Assembly (NCBI GenBank): GCA_003339415.1
Contig: PDHQ01000521.1
Coordinates: 1-17,838, forward strand
From: Ophiocordyceps camponoti-saundersi (nom. inval.)
Taxonomy: Eukaryota; Ascomycota; Sordariomycetes; Hypocreales; Ophiocordycipitaceae
Reading direction: 5' to 3'
Length of the DNA: 17,838 nucleotides
This document shows positions 7,203-16,043 of the stretch, piece after piece. The notes beneath the pieces were generated by a model. That model saw only the letters and a list, made by a program, of their open reading frames with translations, made no database searches and had not been told where the DNA came from. Position numbers and translations under genes: made by a program. Positions within the stretch are counted from its first letter, which is position 1. The number at the start of each line of letters is the position of its first letter.

Positions 7203-9443
7203 CTCGGTAGTCTTGTCCGTCCATGACAACCAAGGCACAGGCGTTCCGTCCGCTTTGTGTCCTGACAAACTCCTCATCGTCGCTAGGAATTCTCTCGTGT
7301 CGTCCTCAGCCGACCCCGTAGTCCCCAGAGCGCTCCCTTTAGGCTTAAGCCTCGCTGTCCTGAGGCTCAAGGCCATGTTCATTTCCGCCACCATCGTCTC
7401 AGCTTCTGCGCTTCCGACCGATTCCTTTCTCAAGTTCTCCAGCTCAGCCGGTGTCTCGGCGCGCAAAGCCCGAGCTAGATACTCATCTTTAATGCGATTC
7501 TTCCTCGCGTGCTCGTCTTTCGCATTTATACGGCGGTCCGAACTGAGCGGAACCAACCAAGGGCCAAAGCCAACAGTGCGTCTCAGAATCTCTCCGCTGT
7601 CGTCCATCAGCTGCAAGCTGTCCTGAAGCGCCTGTTCTGCGATATGACGGGCCATGGGCAGCCGAAACTCCAACGAAAAATTGGAGTCCGGATATAGAAG
7701 CGTGCTTTCAAGCGATCTTGTCGTGTTTTCCACGATAGCAACCTCTCTCATGAGACCGTAAATCTGCAGTAGCCTGCTGCGCGACCGGACGGCACTCGGC
7801 TCGCCTTCTGCGCTCAACGGGAAACACGGCCTGCGCAGCCATTGCTGATGCAGATCCAGGTCCGCCAGCAGCCCTCCGAGGCTTGCCGGCGAGATGCCCA
7901 GGGCGTCCAGGTATTGCTCGGATACCTGCTTCGGACCGGAGCGCAGTCCACAGATGTCGAGTAAGGTGTAAATGCGGTTGATCAGATACCAGTCTGTTCC
8001 GAAGTCTCCCGTCATCATGAACGCTTTCCAACTCCGATTGTGGGTGATGAGGCCGCGAATCAGCTCAAGGGCCGCAGTCCAGTCAAGAGCGCTGACGCAT
8101 TCGTCGAGTAAATCTCTGATGACGGCCGCTCTGAAGACGACTTGGCATGCCATGCAAGTGATGTAGAGATAGACTGCCTGTCGGAACAGCTTAAAGCGGA
8201 CCAAGCTGCGCATGATCTCGTTCACCATACTCCGAGTCAGTGGAACGTGTTCGAAAACCCATTCCCCGATCCGCGTTCGCTGGCCGTCGTTTACGCGCCA
8301 TTTACCCAGGCTGCCGCCCCTTCTGCACTCGGTGATGTGCCTCCGAGCTACCTTTCCGCCAAGCTTGCCGTCGCAGCCTGATATGCGGGCAATGATGTTG
8401 AGGAACTCTTCGAGATCCGAAGTCGCGTTGTAGTGGTTGAGAATGGCAATGTATGTGACAGGTGTAGGCTGAATGACACGATAGTGGAAGAAGGACCATA
8501 TCAGGACTTCTGCCAAGGTGTTTAAACGCGTCCTGCTGAAGGCGATGATGAGGGCGTTGTAGACGAGGATGTTCGGCGCATAAGCAGAAACAAGAAGGTT
8601 GTAACAGATTTTGCCCATCTTCTGCCTCAGCGACGTTTCGTCACTGACCATGATGTCCCGGATGTGCTTGATCAGCAGCATCGTATTCCGCTGATTTCGA
8701 GGGCCGTCGATGGCGGGCAACGAGTACTCGGTGCTACTCGCGTTGAGCATGCGCTCAATCGCATCTCTGAGCCACGGCGAGTGTCTTGATGAGATTTCAA
8801 GTTGCTTGGTCCGACATAAAAGCTGGCAGATGAGTTTCTCCACGCTCAGCAACTCGCGATGCCGATGCGCTTCAGTCTGCGGTTGCCGGACTCTGATGGA
8901 GGGGTTTTCCTCCTCAATCCTGGCAGCTCGCTCAAGCGCCTCGTAGTCGATTTCTTGACGTTTATTGAGTTCTTCTTGGTCCGGGCAATCGTAGACTTGG
9001 GCCTTGGCATCCCTCACCAACTTCCAGCCATCGACGGGGTGGGAGATAGGCATGTCTTTCAAATATGACCGTTCGCGGTATACATTCTTCAATGCGCGCC
9101 ATATAGGAACCATCTGTTCCTTCTCGATGTCCGACCTTGGGGTCTCTTGGGGTATGGGGTCAAACTGTTCGGTGGTCGCCTCATTTTGCAGGTCGGCAAG
9201 TGCTTGCCGGGCGGCGTCTAGTTGCTGGTCGATCTCGGCGCGACGTCGATCCTTGCGGAAGGCATCTGCACAGGTAGCGGACAGTATGACCGTACTGTAG
9301 CAGGCCGTCAAGATCTCGGCGAACGATGGCTTGCGCCTCCGAGCTGCCGTTGTTACCCGCCTTCCGGTGCCGCGCAGAGCCGAATTGCAGGCTCTGCAGT
9401 CGCAAGGGCGCATCAGTCGAACCCCAAGCCAAAGAGACAGCAT
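6732..9443 (-). CDS. Mitochondrial-type pentatricopeptide repeat (PPR) protein with repetitive C-tail
   Basis: Single-exon frame of 903 aa. The first in-frame ATG is at 9443, in a good context (G at -3); the frame is open further upstream but offers only a GTG. The N-terminus is rich in Arg and Ala with few acidic residues (LWLGVRLMRPCDC, then RRVTTAARRRK), as in mitochondrial presequences, followed by a hydrophobic stretch and a basic, probably coiled-coil segment. Two consecutive PPR-like helical hairpins lie at about residues 289-353 (PNILVYNALIIAFSRTRL and PTPVTYIAILNHYNATSD). Fungal PPR proteins of this kind bind organellar RNA and act in mitochondrial RNA stability or translation; the specific target is unknown. 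The last ~155 residues differ: a degenerate repeat starting with (V/A/I)TA(Q/E), ending at TGA 6734-6732 inside a repeat. No intron is needed. It is divergent to the CZIB gene. PPR identity is fairly sure, orthology is not. Confidence 0.8.
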   Translation of the reverse strand: MLSLWLGVRLMRPCDCRACNSALRGTGRRVTTAARRRKPSFAEILTACYSTVILSATCADAFRKDRRRAEIDQQLDAARQALADLQNEATTEQFDPIPQETPRSDIEKEQMVPIWRALKNVYRERSYLKDMPISHPVDGWKLVRDAKAQVYDCPDQEELNKRQEIDYEALERAARIEEENPSIRVRQPQTEAHRHRELLSVEKLICQLLCRTKQLEISSRHSPWLRDAIERMLNASSTEYSLPAIDGPRNQRNTMLLIKHIRDIMVSDETSLRQKMGKICYNLLVSAYAPNILVYNALIIAFSRTRLNTLAEVLIWSFFHYRVIQPTPVTYIAILNHYNATSDLEEFLNIIARISGCDGKLGGKVARRHITECRRGGSLGKWRVNDGQRTRIGEWVFEHVPLTRSMVNEIMRSLVRFKLFRQAVYLYITCMACQVVFRAAVIRDLLDECVSALDWTAALELIRGLITHNRSWKAFMMTGDFGTDWYLINRIYTLLDICGLRSGPKQVSEQYLDALGISPASLGGLLADLDLHQQWLRRPCFPLSAEGEPSAVRSRSRLLQIYGLMREVAIVENTTRSLESTLLYPDSNFSLEFRLPMARHIAEQALQDSLQLMDDSGEILRRTVGFGPWLVPLSSDRRINAKDEHARKNRIKDEYLARALRAETPAELENLRKESVGSAEAETMVAEMNMALSLRTARLKPKGSALGTTGSAEDDTREFLATMRSLSGHKADGTPVPWLSWTDKTTEVTAHDEVREPSWEPPMAAPSARDRDMDMETDATAQRMLQDGITASLLTNRRLSMTAQATTRCKPIISLPKSQRSYKGVTAEATAQGMLTVALRRCKKSSKQEASWPAVAQPPSQGATAQPTALGSWTDLISTQKRSLGHMTMGSSVAQPQAGGITA

Positions 9444-9680
9444 CGCCGCAGCTTCTCTGCGCCGCAGCGAGAGCCCGCCAGCTTCCACCGTCTGATGCTT
9501 TTCTACTCGAGGCCGAGGATGCACTCGAGGTGCGAATAACGATTATACAATCACGTGATTATGCCGGTGGGCATGTCGCCGATTACATCAGTTTTTGTGT
9601 CTTGATCCCATTCGTTTGCGAGATCGATACAAGGATTCAATGTCAGAGACGCCCGACGCTGGGACCGCGCCTCATCCGAA
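9444..9680. promoter_or_regulatory. Divergent promoter between the PPR and CZIB genes
   Basis: 237 bp separate the two start codons, which point away from each other, so the interval must serve both genes unless transcripts overlap. Its most conspicuous element is the CACGTG palindrome at 9549-9560. Confidence 0.65.
9549..9560. promoter_or_regulatory. 12-bp palindrome AATCACGTGATT (bHLH/E-box site)
   Basis: A perfect inverted repeat centred on CACGTG, with the TCACGTGA core typical of Cbf1/CPF1-like bHLH factors and also compatible with Pho4/NUC-1. It lies 106 bp from the PPR ATG and 121 bp from the CZIB ATG, near the midpoint of the divergent promoter. Binding is inferred. Confidence 0.6.
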
Positions 9681-10391
9681 ATGTTCGCGCTCGAGATCAA
9701 GGCGGAGCTCGAGGGGTAAGTAGCTGAAGGCTCTGATCAGCCCATTGGCGGCAGGACTGACTTGGACCAGAGTGACCAATTTGCGGCCAAACGACACCAA
9801 GGAAACCCCATTCTGGTACATGTTCAAGGTCCAATGCACCTCATGTCGGGAGACGCACAGCAACTTTGTGGGCGTGAACCGCTTTGTACGTTTGTTCTTC
9901 GTTTACTTGACGATGACGCTAAAGCCTGTCCTCCAGGAGGCCAACGAGATGAGCGGTAGCCGAGGCGAGGCCAACTTTGTATGGAAGTGCAAGAACTGTA
10001 AGGTGCGGGCAGCTGAGCGATCCTGGCAAGTTGCGCAAGCCTGATGAGATGCTTATATCGGCGCCAGCGAGAGTCCTCGGCGTCCATCAAGAGCGCCCCC
10101 GTGCCGTACCAGCAGTCGGAACCGCCCAAATCGCGGAGGATTTTAGAATTCGATTGCCGAGGCCTGGAGTTCACCGAGTTCATGCCCGAGGTGCGTCGTC
10201 CTCTCGCTGCTGGGGTTCAAGACCGGCACAGCTGATGGTTTCCATAGGGAGAATGGCTGGCAGAGGGTATCGATTCTGGTACGAAATTTACAGGCATCGA
10301 GCTTGTTGAAGGAGAGTGGTTTGATTATGACGAGAAGGCCGGAGAAGAGGTGGGCATTAAGGAAGTAGTCTGGGAGATTCGTAGAGCCTGA
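9681..10391 (+). CDS. CXXC-motif zinc-binding protein, DUF866 family (CZIB / C1orf123-like)
   Basis: Five exons: 9681-9715, 9771-9885, 9937-10002, 10068-10190 and 10248-10391, giving 160 aa, the same length as the human homologue. Introns are 55, 51, 65 and 57 bp, all GT-AG. The frame closes at every junction and yields one continuous family-like protein: MFALEIKAELEG, then VTNLRP, VQCTSC, NFVWKCKNCK, LEFDCRGLEFTEF and a C-terminal WFDYDEKAGEEVGI. The two CxxC pairs (CTSC in exon 2, CKNC in exon 3) form the zinc site of the family. The protein is small, soluble and conserved across eukaryotes; its molecular role is poorly defined. Because it is cut into short exons, no single open frame reveals it. 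It is the first of three same-strand genes, and the next one begins 165 bp after its stop. Confidence 0.95.
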
Positions 10392-10556
10392 TGCTGGGTT
10401 GATGATGTGAGTGTGACCTCGTGGCTGAATGTGCAGGGTAGGTGAGTTGTTGGCTCCGAGGCCCGCACGAGTGCCTGGAACTAACTTGGGACCTGCGGGC
10501 CGCAGCATTTCCTTCTCCCTCTGCTCCCCAACCCCGAGACTGGATGCTCTTTGGCC

Positions 10557-11093
10557 ATGAACTCGGACCAGCTGGCAGCAAAAGTCGACTTCCTTACCGA
10601 TGCAGCGCATCTCCTGCGCGGCTCGGCACCGGAAACATCAGCTCACCTGATGAGGCATCGCTCCGACTTGATGTCGCTGGCCGGCGTACCCCAGCCTCAG
10701 CTACAGCGACAGCACGTCTGTTCCGCCTGTGGACACATCATGATCCCCGGGAAAGGGGCATTGGTAAAGCTGGAAACTATTCGAGCTCGCAAAAGTAGCG
10801 CGAAACCATCGGCAGCCCAAAGACGGTTTCAAATCATCACCTGCGGTCGCTGCCAAAGACCTACAAGAACACATCTCGACAGCCCCGGGCCATCACCGAA
10901 GACTGCGAAAACGAAGGCGCAGACAAAAGCCAAGGCAAAGACGACAGAGCCCCTTGAAGCGCCCAAGAAGTCGGCAAACGCCAGTAGCAAGCAGCGCGCC
11001 AAGGATCGCAAGGCCGGGCTGCAGGCTCTGCTCTCTCGCCAGCAGCCGGCCGCCAGAAGCTCACTGACGTTGAACGACTTTATGAGAAGGTGA
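10557..11093 (+). CDS. RNase P/MRP protein subunit, Rpr2/Snm1/Rpp21 family
   Basis: Single exon, 178 aa, from ATG 10557; the in-frame codon two positions upstream is TTG, not a start. An N-terminal helical region (about 1-45) is followed by paired cysteines C55-x2-C58 (HVCSACGH) and C96-x2-C99 (ITCGRCQRPTR), the four zinc ligands of Rpr2/Rpp21 proteins. A lysine/alanine-rich linker (KAKAKTT, SKQRAKDRK) leads to a short conserved-looking tail ending SLTLNDFMRR. Family role: protein subunit of RNase P (5' maturation of tRNA) or of RNase MRP (rRNA processing), in the nucleus/nucleolus. Whether it is the Rpr2 or the Snm1 paralogue cannot be settled from sequence alone; the length and Lys-rich C-terminus resemble Snm1 somewhat more. 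An out-of-frame ATG lies 13 nt upstream. Confidence 0.82.
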   Translation: MNSDQLAAKVDFLTDAAHLLRGSAPETSAHLMRHRSDLMSLAGVPQPQLQRQHVCSACGHIMIPGKGALVKLETIRARKSSAKPSAAQRRFQIITCGRCQRPTRTHLDSPGPSPKTAKTKAQTKAKAKTTEPLEAPKKSANASSKQRAKDRKAGLQALLSRQQPAARSSLTLNDFMRR

Positions 11094-11357
11094 AAAGGTC
11101 AATTGCCCGAGAAGACTTTGTCCGACTATTCAGGCCAATGCACTGCGTCAGGGGACGTTCGTCCTCTCACTGTTTTTCTTTGTAACCTCTCTCAAGGCTC
11201 GCGTCGACTTAGGGGGAGGCCCCTCCGGCTATTAATTACACCTGGGCCCTGGCCTATGACATAATATCGTGGCCCCTCCGAAAAAAATCCGCCTGCCTCC
11301 CGCAACCGTCGACTCCGATTCACCAAGAGGAACAAGCGAAAACCGGGCGAAGCGGAC
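11094..11357 (+). promoter_or_regulatory. Gap between the Rpr2-family gene and ZPR1
   Basis: 264 bp holding the 3' end of the upstream gene and the promoter and leader of zpr1. A TTAATTA word at about 11231-11239 and an ATAATAT word near 11260 are the only AT-rich elements. No gene is seen. Confidence 0.5.
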
Positions 11358-12778
11358 ATGGCTTCAGATAATCAAGGGAGCGATTTAAACCAGTCTTCAA
11401 ACGAGTTCTTCGAACCCATCGGCGCAAAAGTCGACGGCCATGACGATGACAGGCCGGTCGAAGAGATCGAATCGCTGTGCATGAACTGTGGAAAGAATGT
11501 AGGTCAGACCGCGTCTCTCGGGCCGATGCGATGATCCCCTTTCTGATTTTCTTTCTCTCGGAACAGGGCGTCACCAAGCTACTCCTGACGGCGATCCCGT
11601 ACTTCCGCCAAGTCGTCATCATGTCCTTCTCGTGCGAACACTGTCACGCCCAGAACAACGAGATCCAAGCCGCCGGCGCCGTACAACCAAAGGGCGTGCA
11701 CTACGAGCTCCGCCTCACCTCTCTCGAAGACTTTGGCCGACAAGTGATCAAGTCCGACACGGCGACGGTCAAGTTCATCGAGCTGGATCTCGAGATACCC
11801 GCCGGTCGCGGCCAGCTTACCAACGTCGAGGGACTCTTGTCGACGGTGGTGGACGACCTGGAGATGGGACAAGAGGCGCGCAAAGAGCAGGCGCCGGAAA
11901 TCCACGATAAGATCGCCGAAATCGTGACCAAGGCCCGCGCCATGTTGGCGGGAGACGCATTCCCCTTCCGGCTCTACGTCGACGACGCCGCCGGCAACTC
12001 CTTCATCTCTCCGGACCTCAAGGACGGCGCGGGCAAATGGCAGAAGCGCGAATACACCCGGACGGCGGAGCAGAACGCCGCGCTCGGCCTCGGAGACGGC
12101 GCCGAAGCAACGACAACAACAACTACCACTACTACGACGGCCGAAGGCGACGACGGCGACGCGGCCCCGCAACCAGACGAGGTCTACGGCTTCCCCGCCT
12201 CGTGCCCCGGCTGCACACACCCCTGCACGACGCAAATGAAGATGGTAGACATCCCCCATTTCAAGCAAGTGATCCTCATGTCCACCGTCTGCGACGCCTG
12301 CGGCTACCGCTCCAACGACGTCAAAACAGGAGGCGAGATCCCCCCGCAAGGCCAACGCCTCACCCTCTCCGTCACCTCCACCGCCGACCTCGCCCGCGAC
12401 ATTCTCAAGAGCGAATCCTGCGCCCTCGACTGCCCCCAGCTAAACCTCCACGTCAACGCCGGCACCCTAGGCGGCCGCTTCACCACAGTAGAGGGCCTTC
12501 TGACCCAGGTCCGCGCCGACCTCCACGGCCACATGCTAGGCGACGACTCCCTCTCGCGCGAAGAGAAGGAGAAATGGTCCGACTTCTTCGTCCGTCTTGA
12601 CGACGCTGTCGCCGGCAACTCGCCTTTTACCCTCGTCCTATCCGATCCCTTGGCCGCTAGCTTCATCCAGCCGCTGGCCGACCCCGCCTCCGGAGACGAT
12701 CGTCTGAAGAGCGAGTCGTACCGTCGGTCCCCCGAGGAAGACGAGGAGCTGGGCTTGACCGACATGCGCACCGAATAA
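11358..12778 (+). CDS. zpr1: Zinc-finger protein ZPR1 (eEF1A-associated)
   Basis: Two exons, 11358-11498 and 11567-12778, separated by a 68-bp GT-AG intron; 450 aa, stop TAA. Two ZPR1 modules are complete. The first zinc finger is C41-x2-C44-x25-C70-x2-C73 (LCMNCGKN...FSCEHC) and the second C260-x2-C263-x25-C289-x2-C292 (SCPGC...CDAC), with the identical 25-residue spacing expected for the family. Each is followed by its beta-rich A/B domain (GVHYELRLTS..., GQRLTLSVTS...). Between them is a run of about ten Thr codons (12109-12138) and an acidic linker. Known role: binds and helps fold eEF1A, shuttles to the nucleus on growth signals and is essential in yeast (486 aa there). The intron falls right after the second Cys of finger 1, so exon 2 alone lacks two zinc ligands. 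AATAAA (12774-12779) overlaps the stop. Confidence 0.97.
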
Positions 12779-13550
12779 AGGGGTTGCTTTGTATGTGATG
12801 GGAGTCAGTCAGCATACAAGGTTGCCGTCTTGAACGGGGACTGGGTTTTCCAACGTTTCATTACCGGTGAAATGCGATACTGCGCATAAACCAGAGTGAA
12901 AAGAGTAGAGCAACATGAAGAAAAGATCTGTCAATTATAGTGTTGAACGGGGTATAAGAGACTACCATATATCTAAACTCCATTCTCCAGTGCCATTTTT
13001 CTCTACCCTCGTCTTTCCCAACCAGTGCTTCGGCAACCCACAACAGCCAAAGCATTGCCCCCTTCACCCTCGCTTACTCTGCCTCCCCAGAAAACTAATC
13101 CTCACCGACGAGTGTCAAGCCCGTGAGCAAGCACGCGCTGCAAAACCCTCCCTGCACCGATTCTCCCAATCACACCTTGCCGCCTTGGAGATGACCAACT
13201 CAAAGCCGGTATGACGGTACTGTTTGTCGACATCTCCTGCTCGGAAGGAGAACCTGTCCATCTGGCTTTGGTGCAGAAAGGGGGAACAAAACCTGTATCA
13301 AGAGTCATCGATGGCTAAGAGATAGGCGCTATTGTATTTGGCCAGCTTGTCCAGTATCGCTTGATCGCAAGTTGAGTTGATCTTAGGCGGGTATATGACG
13401 CGGAGGATGCACGTGAGCATAGCCTCACGAGAAAATCCCATCCCTTTTCCCCCCATGAATGAAAATGTACAGGAAGCGCTCAACAAAAAACCGGGTAGGA
13501 AAACAGACGATGGAAAAAAAGCAAGATGGCCAACTCTCTCTCCGGTATCC
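12779..13550. other. Convergent intergenic region (3' ends of zpr1 and the 772-aa gene)
   Basis: 772 bp between two gene ends, containing both 3' UTRs. No gene or RNA is recognised. A 40-codon minus-strand ATG frame (13420-13298) exists but has no family resemblance. A CACGTG occurs at 13410-13415, far from any start codon here. Confidence 0.55.
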
Positions 13551-15933
13551 TTAGAAAAAGGATGGCTTCGTCAAAACCCGATATTCAACGTAGTCCTCGC
13601 CGTCGATGTTGATGATGGTCCCCTGCGAGACGAGCTTTCCCATAAAAGGGCCGGTCGGCTTCCGCTCATACTTGACGCCATCGTACATCTTGGCATCCTC
13701 GGACCCTGCCTTCATGCGCAGAGTCTCCTGCCGGGCCCAGACCTTGTTCAGGCGTTGCATGTCCTCCGACTCGTGGAAGAGTGAGGTCCGGCCGGTGACT
13801 GCCGGCGACTCGGCGGCTGCGGCGGCGGCTGCGGCGCTGGCGGCGTCGGCCGCAGCCGCCACGGCGCGCTCTCGGCTGAGGGCCATGCGATCGGCGCGGC
13901 CCTGTATGGCTTCGACTCGAGATATCTCGCGGCGGGCAAGGGCGCTGGTGCGTTCCACGGCATCGCTTCCCTGAAGGCGTTGTGTCGAGCGCGCGCTGCT
14001 CTCGTTGGGCGTATGGCGCGAGGGGCGACCACCATCTGGGCGAGGCTCAATGCGGCGGGATTGTCGCAGCTCATGCACCGGCTTGGCGCTGGGCCGGTCG
14101 CCCGTCTCGTCGGATGGGGCCGCCGGGTTGGACCCCGTCACAGTAGCCGCGGCGGCTGCTGCTGCGGCTGCGGCTGCTGCTGCGGCTGTGGCGGCGGCGG
14201 CGGCGGCAGCAGCGGAGCTGGGCTGTTTGAGTAGGGTCGCGACGCGCGTCTGGGCTTCTTGAACGGCCTTGGCCTCGTTGTCGGCGCGTTCGGCTTCCGT
14301 CTCGCCGTGGTCTATCTGGTACTGACGGATACGACAGAACTCTTTAATCTCTTGACGGCTGAGGCCGGCGAGATGGTTGTCGAATTCAACTTCTTCGTAA
14401 GGGATCCACAGCGCTCCGGCGCCCGAGGGAAAGTTGCCATCGACAAAACGACCATCTCTCGTCTCGCGCACCACCTTGACGCGAAACATGTCGTTCTGGC
14501 CTAAAATCCCGTAAACGGCATGGCGGTCTTTGGGATCTGCTTCGCTCGAAGGCCGCCAGAACCCTAGGAGGATACGAGTAGGGCGCGTGCCGGGAAGGGG
14601 GTCGATGGAGAAGCGGGTTTGGTGGGAAACGATGGGGTGCGGGGGCGTCTGCGACCCGACGGCATCGACGACAGATGAGTCGCTCGGGGTGGCGGTGCCC
14701 GGTGCGTAACCGCCGCTGACCTTGCGTCGCTTGGCGTCGGGACGGCTGGTGGCGTCCGGCGTTTCCGGGGCGGCGTTTACGTCCTTGACACGGCCGACAG
14801 CGTCCTTGGCAGCTTCGACCTCGGCAGCCTTGCGCTCCTGGTCCGTCTCGTCAGGGGCGGCCGCCAATCGGATACGGGTGTACTCCTTAATCTGTAGCTG
14901 ATCCAGATTGACGAGGTGAGGAGAGAGAACGACACGGTCCAAAGTGACCCAAGTAGCGCCTGGCCCTGAGGGTAGAGGGTAATCGTCGGCCAGGGACTTG
15001 CCATCCTTGGTCTGGGGTTGAATGCGGGTACGCAGACGTTCGCGGCTGTCAATGGAGCCAAAGACGGCGTGCTTCCGGCTGTCGTCCGTCACGGGGGAAT
15101 CTCGCCAATGGCCGATAACAACACCCTTAGCGGCGGCGGCGGCGGCGGCGAGGCTCTGGCGAGTGGACTTTGATTTGAAGTCACGGGTAAGGGTGGGTGA
15201 CTTCGTTTCGGGGGCGGGCTGGGCCTGAGAAGTCTCGATCTTGGTCTCGCTCAGGTCGCTGTAGAGGGATGTTCGCTTCCGTTTCGGGTAGTGAGAGCTG
15301 ACGGACGGCTCCTCGCGAACGTCTTCCATGACTTGATCGACTTCAACAGAGGGCTGTCTGCGAGGGGGGGACGTTTTCAGTGCCGCGTGAGGGCGGTCGC
15401 CGACGACAATCTCGTCCTCGAGCTCCATCATGGGCACAGCCGGGGGCGAGGCCACGTTACTTCCAGGCTCGCTCAGCTCGCTCTCAACATCCGCGTCGTC
15501 GTTGTCGGCAGCTGATAATGATCTGCAAGACAGGTCAGCATATGTAGGCCTCGACAAGAGACTGATGCAGTATGGCTGGCACGTAAGAGACATGACATGT
15601 TGAATAGTGGAGTGACAGGAACGAGTTGGGGAAAAGAAGATGTCTTTGGTAGGTGTATGTGGTGAAGTGCAGCGGGCCGCGACAAGACGAACAAGTGGAA
15701 CGAGTTGTGTTTGCTCAAGAGTGCCGAGAAGAGGAGAATTCCCCACGCGAGTTGAGAGAGAGGGTGTGGGTGGGTGGGTGGGTAGGTGGGTTTGAGGGGT
15801 GTGTGTGTGCGTATGTATGTACGTGTATCAGAGGGAAAACCAGAGTAGATGATGTGTGCCTGCATGTATGTTGTATGTAGTTTGCGGTTTGCGAAAGAAG
15901 GGGGAGGGCATGAGGAGAAAGAGAGAGAGAGAG

Positions 15934-15981
<48 letters not shown>

Positions 15982-15999
15982 CGAGAATGAGTGTGAGTA

Positions 16000-16043
<44 letters not shown>

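Noticed and set aside
9444..9524. Upstream extension of the PPR reading frame by 27 codons
   Set aside because: The frame is open but its first codon would be GTG and no in-frame ATG exists there. The ATG at 9443 has a good context and starts a presequence-like peptide.
11579..12600. Antisense 258-codon frame (11579-12355) and shifted plus frame (12037-12600) over ZPR1
   Set aside because: Both are shadows of the well-supported ZPR1 exon 2; the plus frame is Arg/Pro-rich with no domain.
13298..13420. 40-codon minus-strand ORF in the convergent gap
   Set aside because: It is a single short frame with no homologue recognised. It lies in the likely 3' UTR of the 772-aa gene and could occur by chance.
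15523..15746. Continuous N-terminus of the 772-aa gene reading upstream of 15522
   Set aside because: The sequence there is intronic: a TTGCAG acceptor with branch-like CTGACC is present, and splicing to exon 1 at 16278 closes the frame.
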